A stretch of DNA of 53,818 bases from JAJYLM01 sp964547905. Lineage in GTDB: Bacteria; JAMCPX01. This document shows, piece by piece, positions 16,856-26,298 of the stretch. The notes under the pieces were generated by a model. The model was given only the letters and a program-made list of their open reading frames with translations, searched no databases and was not told where the DNA came from. Location of the stretch: the NCBI GenBank assembly GCA_964547905.1, contig CAZJPN010000090.1, positions 1-53,818 of the forward strand. The letters are read 5' to 3'. The first letter of the stretch is position 1; each line of letters opens with the position of its first letter. Position numbers and translations under genes: made by a program.

Positions 16856-18040
16856 ATGGACATGGATTTTAGTGATTTTCCGAGGATTACACGGCTTCCA
16901 TACTACGTATTCAATATAGTAAATGAGCTGAAGATGAAGGCACGGAGAGAAGGCGAGGATATTATAGACCTTGGCATGGGTAATCCCGATCAGCCGACGC
17001 CGAATCATATAGTTGATAAACTGATAGAAGCAGCACAGAATGGCAAGAACCACAGGTATTCTGTTTCAAGAGGCATATACAAGCTCAGGGTCGCCATATC
17101 CGATTGGTACAAACGTAGATATGATGTATACGTTGACCCTGAAACGGAGGCAATAGTTACGCTCGGTGCAAAAGAGGGCATAGCACACCTTGTGCTTGCA
17201 ATGATTGACAAGGGCGATGTCGCCATTGTTCCGGGTCCGGCTTACCCTATACATCCTTACTCCGTCATTATCGCAGGGGGCGATGTGCGGGCCATACCTC
17301 TCTCGACAGATGCAACATTCTTTGAAGAGCTTGAAAAGGCAATCAAAAACAACTGGCCAAAACCGAAGCTGCTGATATTATCTTTCCCTCATAACCCGAC
17401 AACCGCTGTTGTCGATCGTGATTTTTTTGCAAAGGTTGTTTCTTTCGCAAAAGAAAACAAGCTTTACGTGATTCATGATCTTGCATATGCTGATCTTGTA
17501 TTCGACGGCTATATCGCACCAAGTATACTCGAGATACCGGGAGCAAAGGATATTGCAGTCGAATTCTTCACGCTGTCAAAAAGCTACAGCATGCCCGGCT
17601 GGCGTGTGGGATTTGCAGTGGGCAATCAAAAAATGATCCATGCACTTTCGAGGATTAAAAGTTACCTTGACTATGGAATGTTCCAGCCTATACAGATAGC
17701 CGCAATAACCGCCTTGAACGGACCGACAGAACCTGTAATCGAGATCGCAAATCTGTACAAGAAGAGAAGGGATGCCTTGATAGACGGGCTGGACAGGATT
17801 GGATGGCATATAGAAAAACCCAAGGCAACCATGTTTGTATGGGCGGGCATACCGGAGCAGTTCAAGAAACTCGGTTCCCTCGAATTTACAAAACTGCTTC
17901 TGAGCGAGGGTAAAGTCGCTGTATCGCCAGGCATAGGATTCGGAGATTATGGCGAAGGATATTTGAGATTTTCTCTCATTGAAAACGAGGAACGTACACA
18001 GCAGGCCATACGAGGCATTAAAAGGGTTTTGCACAAATGA
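16856..18040 (+). CDS. PLP-dependent class I aminotransferase (AlaC / alanine-aspartate type)
   Basis: A 394-residue fold-type I aminotransferase closest in pattern to AlaC and LL-diaminopimelate aminotransferase-like enzymes. It has DLGMGNPDQPTP near the N-terminus, an NPT turn in SFPHNPTTAVV, Asp/Tyr of the cofactor site in HDLAYADLVFDG, the PLP lysine in TLSKSYSMPGWRVGF (about K242) and the substrate-carboxylate Arg in YLRFSLIEN. It overlaps hom by 4 nt and so is in an operon with homoserine dehydrogenase and threonine synthase. That context suggests supply or recycling of aspartate/alanine amino groups, but the exact substrate pair cannot be read from sequence. Confidence 0.88.
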   Translation: MDMDFSDFPRITRLPYYVFNIVNELKMKARREGEDIIDLGMGNPDQPTPNHIVDKLIEAAQNGKNHRYSVSRGIYKLRVAISDWYKRRYDVYVDPETEAIVTLGAKEGIAHLVLAMIDKGDVAIVPGPAYPIHPYSVIIAGGDVRAIPLSTDATFFEELEKAIKNNWPKPKLLILSFPHNPTTAVVDRDFFAKVVSFAKENKLYVIHDLAYADLVFDGYIAPSILEIPGAKDIAVEFFTLSKSYSMPGWRVGFAVGNQKMIHALSRIKSYLDYGMFQPIQIAAITALNGPTEPVIEIANLYKKRRDALIDGLDRIGWHIEKPKATMFVWAGIPEQFKKLGSLEFTKLLLSEGKVAVSPGIGFGDYGEGYLRFSLIENEERTQQAIRGIKRVLHK

Positions 18041-19347
18041 AGAATGGACGGATAAAAATAGGACTTGCAGGCTTCGGGACTATAGGTACAGGGCTTATAA
18101 AAACGATACATGATAAAAAGGACCTGCTCAAGGAAAGAACCGGGTTTGACCTTGAGATCTCAAAGGTTGTTGACCTTGATCTTAAAAAGGACAGGGGCTT
18201 TAAACTACCATCTTCTGTGTTGACAAAAGACATAAATGCAATCCTTGACGATGATTCCATAGATATTTTTGTGGAACTTATGGGCGGCATACACCCTGCA
18301 AAAGAGTTTATCCTAAAGGCCATAAAAAAGGGCAAGAGCGTGGTCACTGCGAACAAGGCGCTCATTGCGAGTCATGGAGCGGAGATTTTCAAGATAGCGT
18401 ATAAGAACGGCGTGTATATAGGCTTTGAGGCTTCTGTGGGTGGCGGTATACCAATTATAAATGCCATAAGCAACAGCCTTGTCGCAAACCGGTTCCTATC
18501 GATATCTGCCATTATAAACGGTACCTCAAACTACATACTTTCAAAGATGACAGGCGAAGGCGGTGAGTTTAAAGATGTGCTCGAGGAGGCAAAAAGGCAT
18601 GGCTATGCAGAGGCAGACCCATCTCTTGATGTCGATGGTATCGATGCTGCACATAAACTGACCATCCTGCTTGTGCTTGCCTACGGCGGCAGCGTATCGA
18701 CGAAAGATATCTATGTCGAAGGTATAAGAGATATAACACAGACCGACATAAAATTCGCAGATGAACTCGGATATGTAATAAAACAACTTGCCGTTGCAAA
18801 GGTAGAGGGCAATGCTGTCAGTGCAAGGGTACACCCGGCAATGGTGGCAAAAGGGACGATTATATCGATGATAAACGATGTTTATAACGGCATTCACATC
18901 ATAGGAGATTCGATAGGCTCACAATTGTTCGTAGGAAAAGGCGCGGGTATGATGCCGACCGCAAGTGCAGTGGTAAGCGATATTGTTGATATATCCAGAA
19001 AGCTGAAGCATAACAATGGAGTACTTTTAAAGCAAAACATCTTTACAGATAAAATTGATCTTAAGATAATGAATATAGGCAATATAAAAACAAGGTATTA
19101 CCTCAGGTTTACGGTACTTGACAAACCCGGCGTACTTGCAAGTATTGCAAAGGTGCTTGGCATGCATACTATAAGTATAGAATCCGTCATACAGAAAGGC
19201 CGGAGTATTGAAAAATTCGTGCCTATTGTAATAATGACGCATACCGCCGTTGAGGCAAATCTGACAAAGGCCCTCGGTATAATAGACAAATTAAGGGTGG
19301 TAAAAGAAAAAACAAGATTTATCAGAATAGAAGAAGAGGTTATATAA
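18037..19347 (+). CDS. hom: Homoserine dehydrogenase
   Basis: A 436-residue enzyme that reduces aspartate semialdehyde to homoserine with NAD(P)H, the branch point to threonine and methionine. The N-terminal Rossmann fold has GLAGFGTIGTG. The signature NGTSNYILSKM and EADPSLDVDGIDAAHKL with the catalytic Lys/Asp region follow. A C-terminal ACT domain (about 350-430, YYLRFTVLDKPGVLASIAKVL) is the usual site of threonine feedback. There is no aspartokinase fusion. The start overlaps the aminotransferase stop (ATGA), and thrC follows after 2 nt. Confidence 0.95.
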   Translation: MKNGRIKIGLAGFGTIGTGLIKTIHDKKDLLKERTGFDLEISKVVDLDLKKDRGFKLPSSVLTKDINAILDDDSIDIFVELMGGIHPAKEFILKAIKKGKSVVTANKALIASHGAEIFKIAYKNGVYIGFEASVGGGIPIINAISNSLVANRFLSISAIINGTSNYILSKMTGEGGEFKDVLEEAKRHGYAEADPSLDVDGIDAAHKLTILLVLAYGGSVSTKDIYVEGIRDITQTDIKFADELGYVIKQLAVAKVEGNAVSARVHPAMVAKGTIISMINDVYNGIHIIGDSIGSQLFVGKGAGMMPTASAVVSDIVDISRKLKHNNGVLLKQNIFTDKIDLKIMNIGNIKTRYYLRFTVLDKPGVLASIAKVLGMHTISIESVIQKGRSIEKFVPIVIMTHTAVEANLTKALGIIDKLRVVKEKTRFIRIEEEVI

Positions 19348-19349
19348 CA

Positions 19350-20411
19350 ATGACAGCGTACAGAGGCGTAATAAGAAAATACAGGCAGTTTCTGCCGGAA
19401 GTAGAAGATGAACAGATCGTAACAATCAATGAGGGCAATACCCCTCTTATCCCTGCAAAGAACCTCAGTTCTTTTATAAACCCTTCTCTCCACATTTACT
19501 TGAAGTATGAAGGCTTAAATCCTACGGGCTCGTTTAAAGACAGAGGCATGACGGTTGCGGTATCCATGGCAAAGAAACAGAATTCAAAGGCCGTTATATG
19601 CGCTTCAACCGGTAACACCTCCGCATCGGCCTCGGCATATGCTGCATCTGCAGGCATAAAGGCATATGTGATAATACCGGAAGGCAAAATAGCACTCGGT
19701 AAACTCTCTCAGGCTATTGTGCATGGAGCAGTTGTGATACAGGTAAGGGGGAATTTCGACGATGCCTTAAAATTGGTAAGGGAGATCTCCCAGAAATATC
19801 CTGTAACGCTTGTCAATTCTTTAAACCCGTACAGACTTGAAGGACAGAAAACAGCGGCATTCGAGGTATGTGACCAGCTCGCAATGTCGCCTGATTACCA
19901 CGTCCTGCCCGTCGGCAATGCAGGAAATATAACAGCATACTGGATGGGATATAAAGAGTATAGAAACAAAGGATATATAGACAAACTGCCGGTCATGGTC
20001 GGGTTTCAGGCAGAAGGTGCTGCTCCCATCGTAAGAGGTTTCCCAATAAAAAATCCAGAAACAATTGCAACTGCAATAAGGATCGGAAACCCGGCAAGCT
20101 GGAAAAAGGCAGAACAGGCAAGAGATGAATCGGGCGGTATTATAGATATGGTGTCGGACAAAGAGATCCTCGAAGCGTATAAGCTTGTCGCAAGTATGGA
20201 GGGCGTATTCTGCGAGCCAGCTTCAGCGGCATCCATTGCAGGGCTTATAAAAATGAATACCAAGGGTTATTTCAAGGCAGGAGCAACTATAGTTTGTACT
20301 CTTACCGGGCATGGACTCAAGGATCCGGACACCGCACTCAAAACATTCGAGCAGCCCGTTGTTGTAGATCCGATTATCGATAATGTCCTGAAGGTAATCG
20401 GCTTCGCCTAA
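19350..20411 (+). CDS. thrC: Threonine synthase
   Basis: A 353-residue PLP enzyme converting O-phosphohomoserine to threonine. The PLP lysine is K63 in NPTGSFKDRGM. CASTGNTSASASAYAA binds the cofactor phosphate, and a late ICTLTGHGLKD-type block (here VCTLTGHGLKDP) is typical. The short length fits the class without the long N-terminal extension found in plant and some bacterial enzymes. It is the last gene of the aminotransferase-hom-thrC operon; thrB is not in this window. Downstream comes the second copy of the 92-bp repeat. Confidence 0.95.
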   Translation: MTAYRGVIRKYRQFLPEVEDEQIVTINEGNTPLIPAKNLSSFINPSLHIYLKYEGLNPTGSFKDRGMTVAVSMAKKQNSKAVICASTGNTSASASAYAASAGIKAYVIIPEGKIALGKLSQAIVHGAVVIQVRGNFDDALKLVREISQKYPVTLVNSLNPYRLEGQKTAAFEVCDQLAMSPDYHVLPVGNAGNITAYWMGYKEYRNKGYIDKLPVMVGFQAEGAAPIVRGFPIKNPETIATAIRIGNPASWKKAEQARDESGGIIDMVSDKEILEAYKLVASMEGVFCEPASAASIAGLIKMNTKGYFKAGATIVCTLTGHGLKDPDTALKTFEQPVVVDPIIDNVLKVIGFA

Positions 20412-20480
20412 TCCGAAAATGCAATAGGAAAGTCGGGCATAGGCTTGAGCCCGAGGCTCATCTGCTGCAGGAGAAGATAC

Positions 20481-20572
20481 GTCCTTTAGCTTATTTATTC
20501 ATTTGTTCGCCGCAAGGAAAGAGCTTGAGAGGATGCGAAGTAAAACTCCTGTGAACTGCTTGCAATGCTTTC
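20481..20572 (+). repeat. 92-bp dispersed intergenic repeat, copy 2
   Basis: Aligns without gaps to the minus strand of 6-97 with 12 mismatches, most of them clustered in one 13-nt stretch. The strongest conserved blocks are TTATTTATTCATT, CGCCGCAAGGAAAGAG and GAACTGCTTGCAATGCTTTC. It lies 70 nt after the thrC stop in the sense orientation. Confidence 0.8.
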
Positions 20573-20655
20573 CTGGTATTCTGCGTGGACTACTTCTCAC
20601 CAACATAAGAGAAAAAGTGTGAGGATGTTTGCAAATGCTTTTTTGAGGGTTGTTA

Positions 20656-21954
20656 CTATTTCTTACGTTTGTCTATGACCCTCACAGCCTTGCCAGCACT
20701 GCGCTCGATGCTTTTCGGCTCCACGAGCTTTACCTTTGCATTCACACCAAGGTAATCTTTTATATCGTACTCGATCCTTTTTTCCATAGTCTCGAGTACC
20801 TTGATCTCATCGAACTGTATACTGTCGTTTACCTCGACACGTACTTCAAGCGTATCAAGCGGGCCGTCTTTATCGACTATGAGCTGATAATAAGGCTCCA
20901 AACCATCTATTCTTAATATAACACTTTCTATCTGCGACGGGAAAACGTTCACCCCCCTTACGATAAGCATATCATCCGTTCTGCCGGTAATTTTGCTCAT
21001 ACGCAAGGTTGTCCTGCCGCATATACATTGGTCCGCATTCAACGCTGTCAAATCTCTCGTTCTATATCTTATCAGGGGTATAGCCTCTTTTGTAAGCGTT
21101 GTTATGACAAGCTCTCCCCCTTCACCGTATCCCACAGGCTGGAGTTTATTGGGATCTATAATCTCTGGCAAAAAATGATCCTCATAGAGGTGCAGTCCGC
21201 TCTTTCCCTCAAGACATTCAACCGCAACACCGGGCCCCATGATTTCGCTTAACCCATATATATCGATTGCATCTATATTCAGTTTCTCTTCGATTTCGTT
21301 TCTCATGTTTTCGGTCCATGGTTCTGCACCAAAAACACCCACCTTCAATCTCAGGGATGATATTTTAACACCCATTTCCCTTGCAACCTCGGCAATATTC
21401 AATGCATACGAGGGAGTACAGGTGAGTACTGTAGTACCAAAATCCTGCATCAGCATCACCTGTTTCTGTGTATTGCCGCCGGATATCGGAATAACAGCAG
21501 CACCTATCTTTTCGGCGCCATAATGAATACCCAACCCTCCGGTAAATAAACCATAACCATACGCATTCTGGAGTATATCCCCTTTATGAACACCCGCCGA
21601 CGCAAGGGCCCTTGCCATAAGCTCTGCCCACATATCTATATCATTGCGTGTATATCCGACGACCGTTGGTTTTCCTGTGGTTCCCGAAGATGCATGTATT
21701 CTGACAACATCATCCATAGTAGCGGCAAACATGCCGAATGGATAATTGTCTCTCAGATCGCTTTTTGTCGTGAAAGGTATATGCTCTATGTCTTTAAGGG
21801 TTTTTATGTGATGGGGCTTCAATCCTATTTTATCAAATCTTTGTCTGTAGAAAGGTACTCTGTCGTAAACCCAACCTATAACCCATTTCAGCTTGTTCAG
21901 CCTGATCTCATCAAGCTGTTCCCTGGTATAACTTTCGACATCCCTCAGAATCAT
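20656..21954 (-). CDS. paaK: Phenylacetate-CoA ligase (PaaK family)
   Basis: A 432-residue AMP-forming ligase. The ATP loop is SSGTTGKPTVVGYT (about 90-103), with DIYGLSEIMGPGVAVEC, RYRTRDLTAL, and the C-terminal hinge and lysine region GRTDDMLIVRGVNVFPSQIE ... SAGKAVRVIDKRKK. It joins an arylacetate to CoA. It overlaps iorAB by 4 nt, so the ligase and the oxidoreductase are coupled. This pairing is common in anaerobes and archaea that use aromatic amino acids, where the oxidoreductase makes aryl-acetyl-CoA and the ligase activates or recycles the free acid. The exact aryl group is not determinable from sequence. Confidence 0.92.
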   Translation of the reverse strand: MILRDVESYTREQLDEIRLNKLKWVIGWVYDRVPFYRQRFDKIGLKPHHIKTLKDIEHIPFTTKSDLRDNYPFGMFAATMDDVVRIHASSGTTGKPTVVGYTRNDIDMWAELMARALASAGVHKGDILQNAYGYGLFTGGLGIHYGAEKIGAAVIPISGGNTQKQVMLMQDFGTTVLTCTPSYALNIAEVAREMGVKISSLRLKVGVFGAEPWTENMRNEIEEKLNIDAIDIYGLSEIMGPGVAVECLEGKSGLHLYEDHFLPEIIDPNKLQPVGYGEGGELVITTLTKEAIPLIRYRTRDLTALNADQCICGRTTLRMSKITGRTDDMLIVRGVNVFPSQIESVILRIDGLEPYYQLIVDKDGPLDTLEVRVEVNDSIQFDEIKVLETMEKRIEYDIKDYLGVNAKVKLVEPKSIERSAGKAVRVIDKRKK

Positions 21955-24455
21955 AACATCTCCTTTCTCTGTTTTTCATATCCATACAAAAAACTTTCAA
22001 TAGCTCTGTCCGACCTTTTGAATCTCTGTCTGATCGCCTCAAGCCATAACATTTTTTCGTACGATTGAAAATATGCATATATGCCGAGCAGGAACATATT
22101 TATCGAGTAGGTAGGATGTTGTTTCAACACGTCTATCACCCCGGCCCTGTAACATTTTACAGCGGGTTTTATTGCCTTGAGTTGTTCCTGGATGTGTTCA
22201 GGATACTTCTTATATCCCAATGCAACATCCGGCGGCGGTGTATGGAAATCAGACAGGATAACCGTCCCATTATCTTTAAGGAAGACAATGCCCCGCAGCG
22301 CTTCCATCTCCTCAAGCGCTATAAGGTAATCGGCAGTACCCTGTTCTATAATGGGAGAGTATACCTTATTACCATATCTGACAAAGCTCGTTACAGCACC
22401 GCCCCTCTGTGCCATACCGTGAACATCGCTCTTCTTGACTTCATACCCTGCCTTGAGTGCAACGATTGAAATAATATCCGTTGCCGACACAACGCCCTGT
22501 CCTCCAACCCCTGTCACCACTGTGCTGGCACTCATAGTCACTTTTTTACCCTGTACAGTAATATCCCTTTCACTACTCTGGGTAATCCCCCCTATTCCCT
22601 CTTTAGGAAAGGGGGCGGGGTACCCAAGCTCTGCTTGGGTCGGGGATTTGTCTTTCGTCCCTGGAAGTTTCACGATCGCGTCAAAAGAGCACACATCCGC
22701 ACACAGTCCGCACCCGGTACAGCTTACAGGGTCTATATATGCTATGCCCTTTGCACGCTTCTTGCCCGCGGCCTTCACCTCCGACGGTTCCCACCACAGG
22801 GAAGGACAGTCTATGTTGAGGCATATCGTACAGCCTGTGCACAGATCCGTTTTTACGGTAAATGGCCTCGGTCTGTTCTTTTTAAACTCAGGCAGTAGAA
22901 CGCACGGTGCTTTTGTTATAATGACAGCAGGACCCTCAAAGGCTATTGCCTCTTTTATTGTTTTCTCCAGCAGCTTCGTTTCATACGGGTTTACGGTCCT
23001 AACCCATGTGACACCCAATGCAGATACGATCTGCTCAAGGGAGATATCCGGAGAGGGATTGCCGTGTATATCCGTTCCGGACAGCGGATTTGCCTGTGCA
23101 CCGGTCATTGCAGTTGTGCGGTTATCGAGAATCACAATCAGGATATTACTTCTGTTGTAGACTACATTTAAAAGCGATGTCATACCGGAATGAAGAAATG
23201 TAGAATCCCCGATCACCGCGACAGGTTTTTTACCGACGGTAGGCATGGCTTTCTCAATACCCATTGCCTGTCCTATACCTGCACCCATATCGAGGCATGT
23301 ATGAACAGCCTTGAGCGGTTCATCATAGGCAAGGGTGTAACATCCTATGTCACCGGCTATAAATGTCCGCTGCTTGCTTAATTGATAAAAAAGCCCACGG
23401 TGAGGACAGCCCGGACACAGGATAGGCGGCCGCCGTATTACATCAAGAGCAGGTCTGACGGAAGGTATTACCGAAGAGTTTGTTCCGCCGGTAAACTTTC
23501 TTATCCCTTCTCTTACCTTCTCAGGGGTAAGCTCGGATATCGATGGTATAAAATCTTTACCATGTATGTCGGTTGAGATGTGGCGTATCTGCATCTCTAT
23601 GTAGGGATCAAGCTCCTCAACAATAAGTATTTTTGCAAATCTTTCCACAAATGCCTTTATCAGATTGAGAGGCAGGGGGTTTGTCAACGCCAATTTCAGT
23701 ATGTTTGCATGAGGCATTACCTCTTTTACGTACTGGTATGAAATGCCGGATGTTATGATGCCGTAATCGGTACTCCCGGATTCCACGGTATTGAGAGAGC
23801 ATTGCTCTGAAAACCGAACGAGCTTACGAAATCTGCCCTCAAGAGACAGCCGGGCTTTGCGCGCATTCGCAGGCACCATTACATACTTCTCTATCGCCTT
23901 TTCAGGGTATATAGATTTTTTTACAGCCTCCGGCTCTTCAGGATAGACAACGGTTTTCGAATGCGAAATCCTTGTTGTTACGCGAAGTAAAACCGGCAGA
24001 TCGAAAAGTTCGCTTATTTCAAAGGCCTTTTTTGTAAATATGCGTGCCGCTTCGCTGTCTGAAGGTTCAAGCATGGGTATCTTAGCCATAAGAGCATACC
24101 ACCTGTTGTCCTGCTCGTTCTGTGAGCTGTGTATGCCCGGATCATCGGCAGATACGACAACAAGACCTGCGCCAACCCCTGTATATGCAAGTGTCATGAG
24201 GGGATCGGATGCAACATTGAGACCGACGTGCTTCATGGTCACGATAGACCTGGCGCCTGCAAGGCAGGCACCGGATGCCGTCTCAAGGGCAACCTTTTCG
24301 TTGACTGCCCAGTTTGTATAGATACCTGCGTACCGAGCTATGCTTTCCAGTATCTCTGTTGACGGGGTTCCTGGATATCCTGTTGCAAACCCGCATCCGG
24401 CTTCGAAACATCCCCGTGCTATGGCTTCATTCCCTGACAATAAAATACGGTTCAT
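21951..24455 (-). CDS. iorA: Fused indolepyruvate:ferredoxin oxidoreductase, alpha plus beta (IorA-IorB)
   Basis: An 834-residue single chain joining the two subunits of this enzyme, which oxidatively decarboxylates aryl-pyruvates to aryl-acetyl-CoA and reduces ferredoxin. The IorA part (1-600) has the pyrimidine-binding half with NEKVALETASG, and the TPP half with GDIGCYTL, DMGAGIGQAMG and GDSTFLHSGM...ILDNRTTAMTG. It also has two 4Fe-4S motifs, C539/C542/C545/C550 and C579/C582/C585/C589. The IorB part (about 640-834) has VVTGVGGQGVVSATDI and DVHGMAQRGGAVTSFVRYG. The linker at 603-624 (SPTQAELGYPAPFPKEGIGG) is encoded by a palindromic intergenic-type repeat. The reading frame is open through the junction, so fusion rather than a frameshift is supported. 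No strong ribosome site is seen before the ATG. Confidence 0.92.
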   Translation of the reverse strand: MNRILLSGNEAIARGCFEAGCGFATGYPGTPSTEILESIARYAGIYTNWAVNEKVALETASGACLAGARSIVTMKHVGLNVASDPLMTLAYTGVGAGLVVVSADDPGIHSSQNEQDNRWYALMAKIPMLEPSDSEAARIFTKKAFEISELFDLPVLLRVTTRISHSKTVVYPEEPEAVKKSIYPEKAIEKYVMVPANARKARLSLEGRFRKLVRFSEQCSLNTVESGSTDYGIITSGISYQYVKEVMPHANILKLALTNPLPLNLIKAFVERFAKILIVEELDPYIEMQIRHISTDIHGKDFIPSISELTPEKVREGIRKFTGGTNSSVIPSVRPALDVIRRPPILCPGCPHRGLFYQLSKQRTFIAGDIGCYTLAYDEPLKAVHTCLDMGAGIGQAMGIEKAMPTVGKKPVAVIGDSTFLHSGMTSLLNVVYNRSNILIVILDNRTTAMTGAQANPLSGTDIHGNPSPDISLEQIVSALGVTWVRTVNPYETKLLEKTIKEAIAFEGPAVIITKAPCVLLPEFKKNRPRPFTVKTDLCTGCTICLNIDCPSLWWEPSEVKAAGKKRAKGIAYIDPVSCTGCGLCADVCSFDAIVKLPGTKDKSPTQAELGYPAPFPKEGIGGITQSSERDITVQGKKVTMSASTVVTGVGGQGVVSATDIISIVALKAGYEVKKSDVHGMAQRGGAVTSFVRYGNKVYSPIIEQGTADYLIALEEMEALRGIVFLKDNGTVILSDFHTPPPDVALGYKKYPEHIQEQLKAIKPAVKCYRAGVIDVLKQHPTYSINMFLLGIYAYFQSYEKMLWLEAIRQRFKRSDRAIESFLYGYEKQRKEML
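22584..22648. repeat. Palindromic multi-hairpin repeat inside iorAB, encoding the fusion linker
   Basis: The 65-bp element is bounded by AATCCCC and GGGGATT and contains a perfect ACCCAAGC-tct-GCTTGGGT hairpin plus a CTTT-agg-AAAG arm. It resembles the intergenic repeat at 34381-34427 in outer arms and central CTTTA/AAAGG part. Here it lies in frame between IorA and IorB domains and is translated. Confidence 0.7.
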
Positions 24456-24541
24456 CTTGACAATATAAAACAGAAAAATTCATTTGAAAAGTAACGAGGG
24501 TTGTGAAATAAGTGAGGCAGACAAATCCAGCCATTAAACTG

Positions 24542-25555
24542 TTATATTGTCCTGCCGATTGCCCGTGCGATCCTCTCAATAGCCTTTACCATTTGCCTAA
24601 ATTCGTCCGGCTTCAGGGATTGCTCTCCATCGCTCAGCGCCTTTTCCGGCTGCTGGTGCACTTCGACGATGATACCATCCGCCCCTGCTGCAATCGCAGC
24701 CATTGACATTGTTGCAACAATATCACTCCTGCCCGTAGCGTGACTCGGATCGACGATAACCGGAAGATGGGTAAGTTTTTTAAGAACAGGTACAGCATTC
24801 AGGTCGAGTGTATTTCGAGTTTCGGTTTCAAAGGTCCTTATGCCTCTTTCGCAGAGGATGATTTTATCATTTCCTTTACTTGCGATGTATTCGGCAGACA
24901 TAAGCAATTCTTTGATCGTTGCCGAAAGACCTCTCTTTAAAAGGATCGGTTTGTTCGTGGAACCAAGTTCTTTTAAAAGCGAGAAATTCTGCATGTTCCT
25001 CGCACCGACCTGGAATATATCCGTATAATCGGAAATTAGATCGATATCCCTTGTATCCATAATCTCCGTTACAACAGGCATTTTGAGCAGATGCTTTGCC
25101 TCTTTAAGAATTTCAAGCCCTTCCTTGCCCATACCCTGAAATGAATACGGCGATGTCCTTGGTTTGTAGGCACCGCCCCTGAGGATTGCAGCACCGGATG
25201 ATTTTACACTCTTGCCTATCTCCATAAGCATTTCCCTGCCCTCTATGGAGCACGGACCCGCCATGATGACTATCCTTTTACCCCCTATTGTAACTCCATT
25301 TACCCTTATCAGTGTATTTTCTTTTTTGAACTCCCTGCTAACAACTTTATAAGGACTCAGGATAGGCAGAACCTTTTCCACGCCTGCAAAGGTTGTGAGG
25401 GGTATATTTGCGAGGTTCCTCTCGTCTCCTATTGCCCCGATTATCATGCGTTCCTTACCCTTTGATACATGAGGCCTTAATTTCATGTCTCTTATTGTTT
25501 TAAGAACGTGCTCAATATCTTTTTTTGCTGCATCAGGTTTCATCACAATTATCAT
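24542..25555 (-). CDS. aroF: 3-deoxy-7-phosphoheptulonate synthase, type I-beta (DAHP synthase)
   Basis: A 337-residue enzyme of the first shikimate step (phosphoenolpyruvate plus erythrose 4-phosphate to DAHP). The N-terminal ferredoxin/ACT-like domain (about 1-70, MIIVMKPDAAKKDIEHVL) is the feedback module seen in Thermotoga-type enzymes. The barrel has MAGPCSIEG (metal Cys), GGAYKPRTSPYSFQG, QVGARNMQNFSLL, LLKRGL, CERGIRTFE, PVIVDPSHATG and DGIIVEVH. It is followed on the same strand, after 86 nt, by the aromatic-acid genes iorAB and paaK, a possible common theme of aromatic amino-acid metabolism. The phosphoesterase gene lies 2 nt upstream, so aroF is the end of the PilZ-pentapeptide-phosphoesterase operon. 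Confidence 0.95.
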   Translation of the reverse strand: MIIVMKPDAAKKDIEHVLKTIRDMKLRPHVSKGKERMIIGAIGDERNLANIPLTTFAGVEKVLPILSPYKVVSREFKKENTLIRVNGVTIGGKRIVIMAGPCSIEGREMLMEIGKSVKSSGAAILRGGAYKPRTSPYSFQGMGKEGLEILKEAKHLLKMPVVTEIMDTRDIDLISDYTDIFQVGARNMQNFSLLKELGSTNKPILLKRGLSATIKELLMSAEYIASKGNDKIILCERGIRTFETETRNTLDLNAVPVLKKLTHLPVIVDPSHATGRSDIVATMSMAAIAAGADGIIVEVHQQPEKALSDGEQSLKPDEFRQMVKAIERIARAIGRTI

Positions 25556-25557
25556 AT

Positions 25558-26298
25558 TTAAGCTCCTATCATTAATCTATAAGCAAGCCATTTTGGCAAC
25601 CCTGCATTCAGGATTTTATCGCTTGCTTTTTTTATAGCATAATTTAATCTTTTAACACTATATATACTTTTATCCGTGTCAAGTATTCCATAAGATGTCG
25701 TGTTATCGAAATCCCTTGGCTGTCCCACACTACCGACACTGATGATGTACTGACGATGTTCTGTTATATTCACAACATCGGAATAATCGACAATGGGTTC
25801 TTCATCACCATCGATATCTTTTGATACAGCAAATCTGCGGTGAGAATGCCCTACAAAAAAAATATTGTATCTTTTACCAAAGGCATAAAAAACCTTATCT
25901 ACATCTTGAATAGACACAATATAATCAAAATTTTCAGGATTGACAGGCGAGCCGTGACTGAACAGCGCACCTTTATGTTCTAAGGTATACGAAGCATTCC
26001 GCAGCCACGATATGTATGAGCCGGTAAGCTGCTCCTTCGTCCACTGTATACTTTGCCTTGCATCATCATTGAAGGACTCGGTATCGATGACATCAGTAAC
26101 GGCAGCATCATGGTTGCCCATTATGTTATCCTGTGCAATATCCTTGACAATATCGCAGCATTCCTGCGGATTTGCTCCATATCCTACAACATCACCAAGG
26201 GATATTACCGTATCCGGCAATGATCTTTTCAGATCTACCACAACAGCTTCAAGCGCCTCAAGATTTCCATGTACGTCCGCTATGACGGCAATCCTCAT
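25558..26298 (-). CDS. Calcineurin-like metallophosphoesterase
   Basis: A 246-residue YfcE/DUF2156-unlike, simple calcineurin-fold phosphoesterase. The two-metal motifs are in order: DVHGN (D8, H10), GDVVGYGANP, GNHD and GHSHRRFA. No signal peptide is seen, so it is cytoplasmic. Such proteins hydrolyse phosphodiesters or nucleotides, and this sequence does not reveal the substrate. It overlaps the pentapeptide-repeat gene by 4 nt and precedes aroF by 2 nt, so it is in the PilZ-initiated operon. A link to cyclic-dinucleotide signalling through the PilZ neighbours is speculation. Confidence 0.85.
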   Translation of the reverse strand: MRIAVIADVHGNLEALEAVVVDLKRSLPDTVISLGDVVGYGANPQECCDIVKDIAQDNIMGNHDAAVTDVIDTESFNDDARQSIQWTKEQLTGSYISWLRNASYTLEHKGALFSHGSPVNPENFDYIVSIQDVDKVFYAFGKRYNIFFVGHSHRRFAVSKDIDGDEEPIVDYSDVVNITEHRQYIISVGSVGQPRDFDNTTSYGILDTDKSIYSVKRLNYAIKKASDKILNAGLPKWLAYRLMIGA

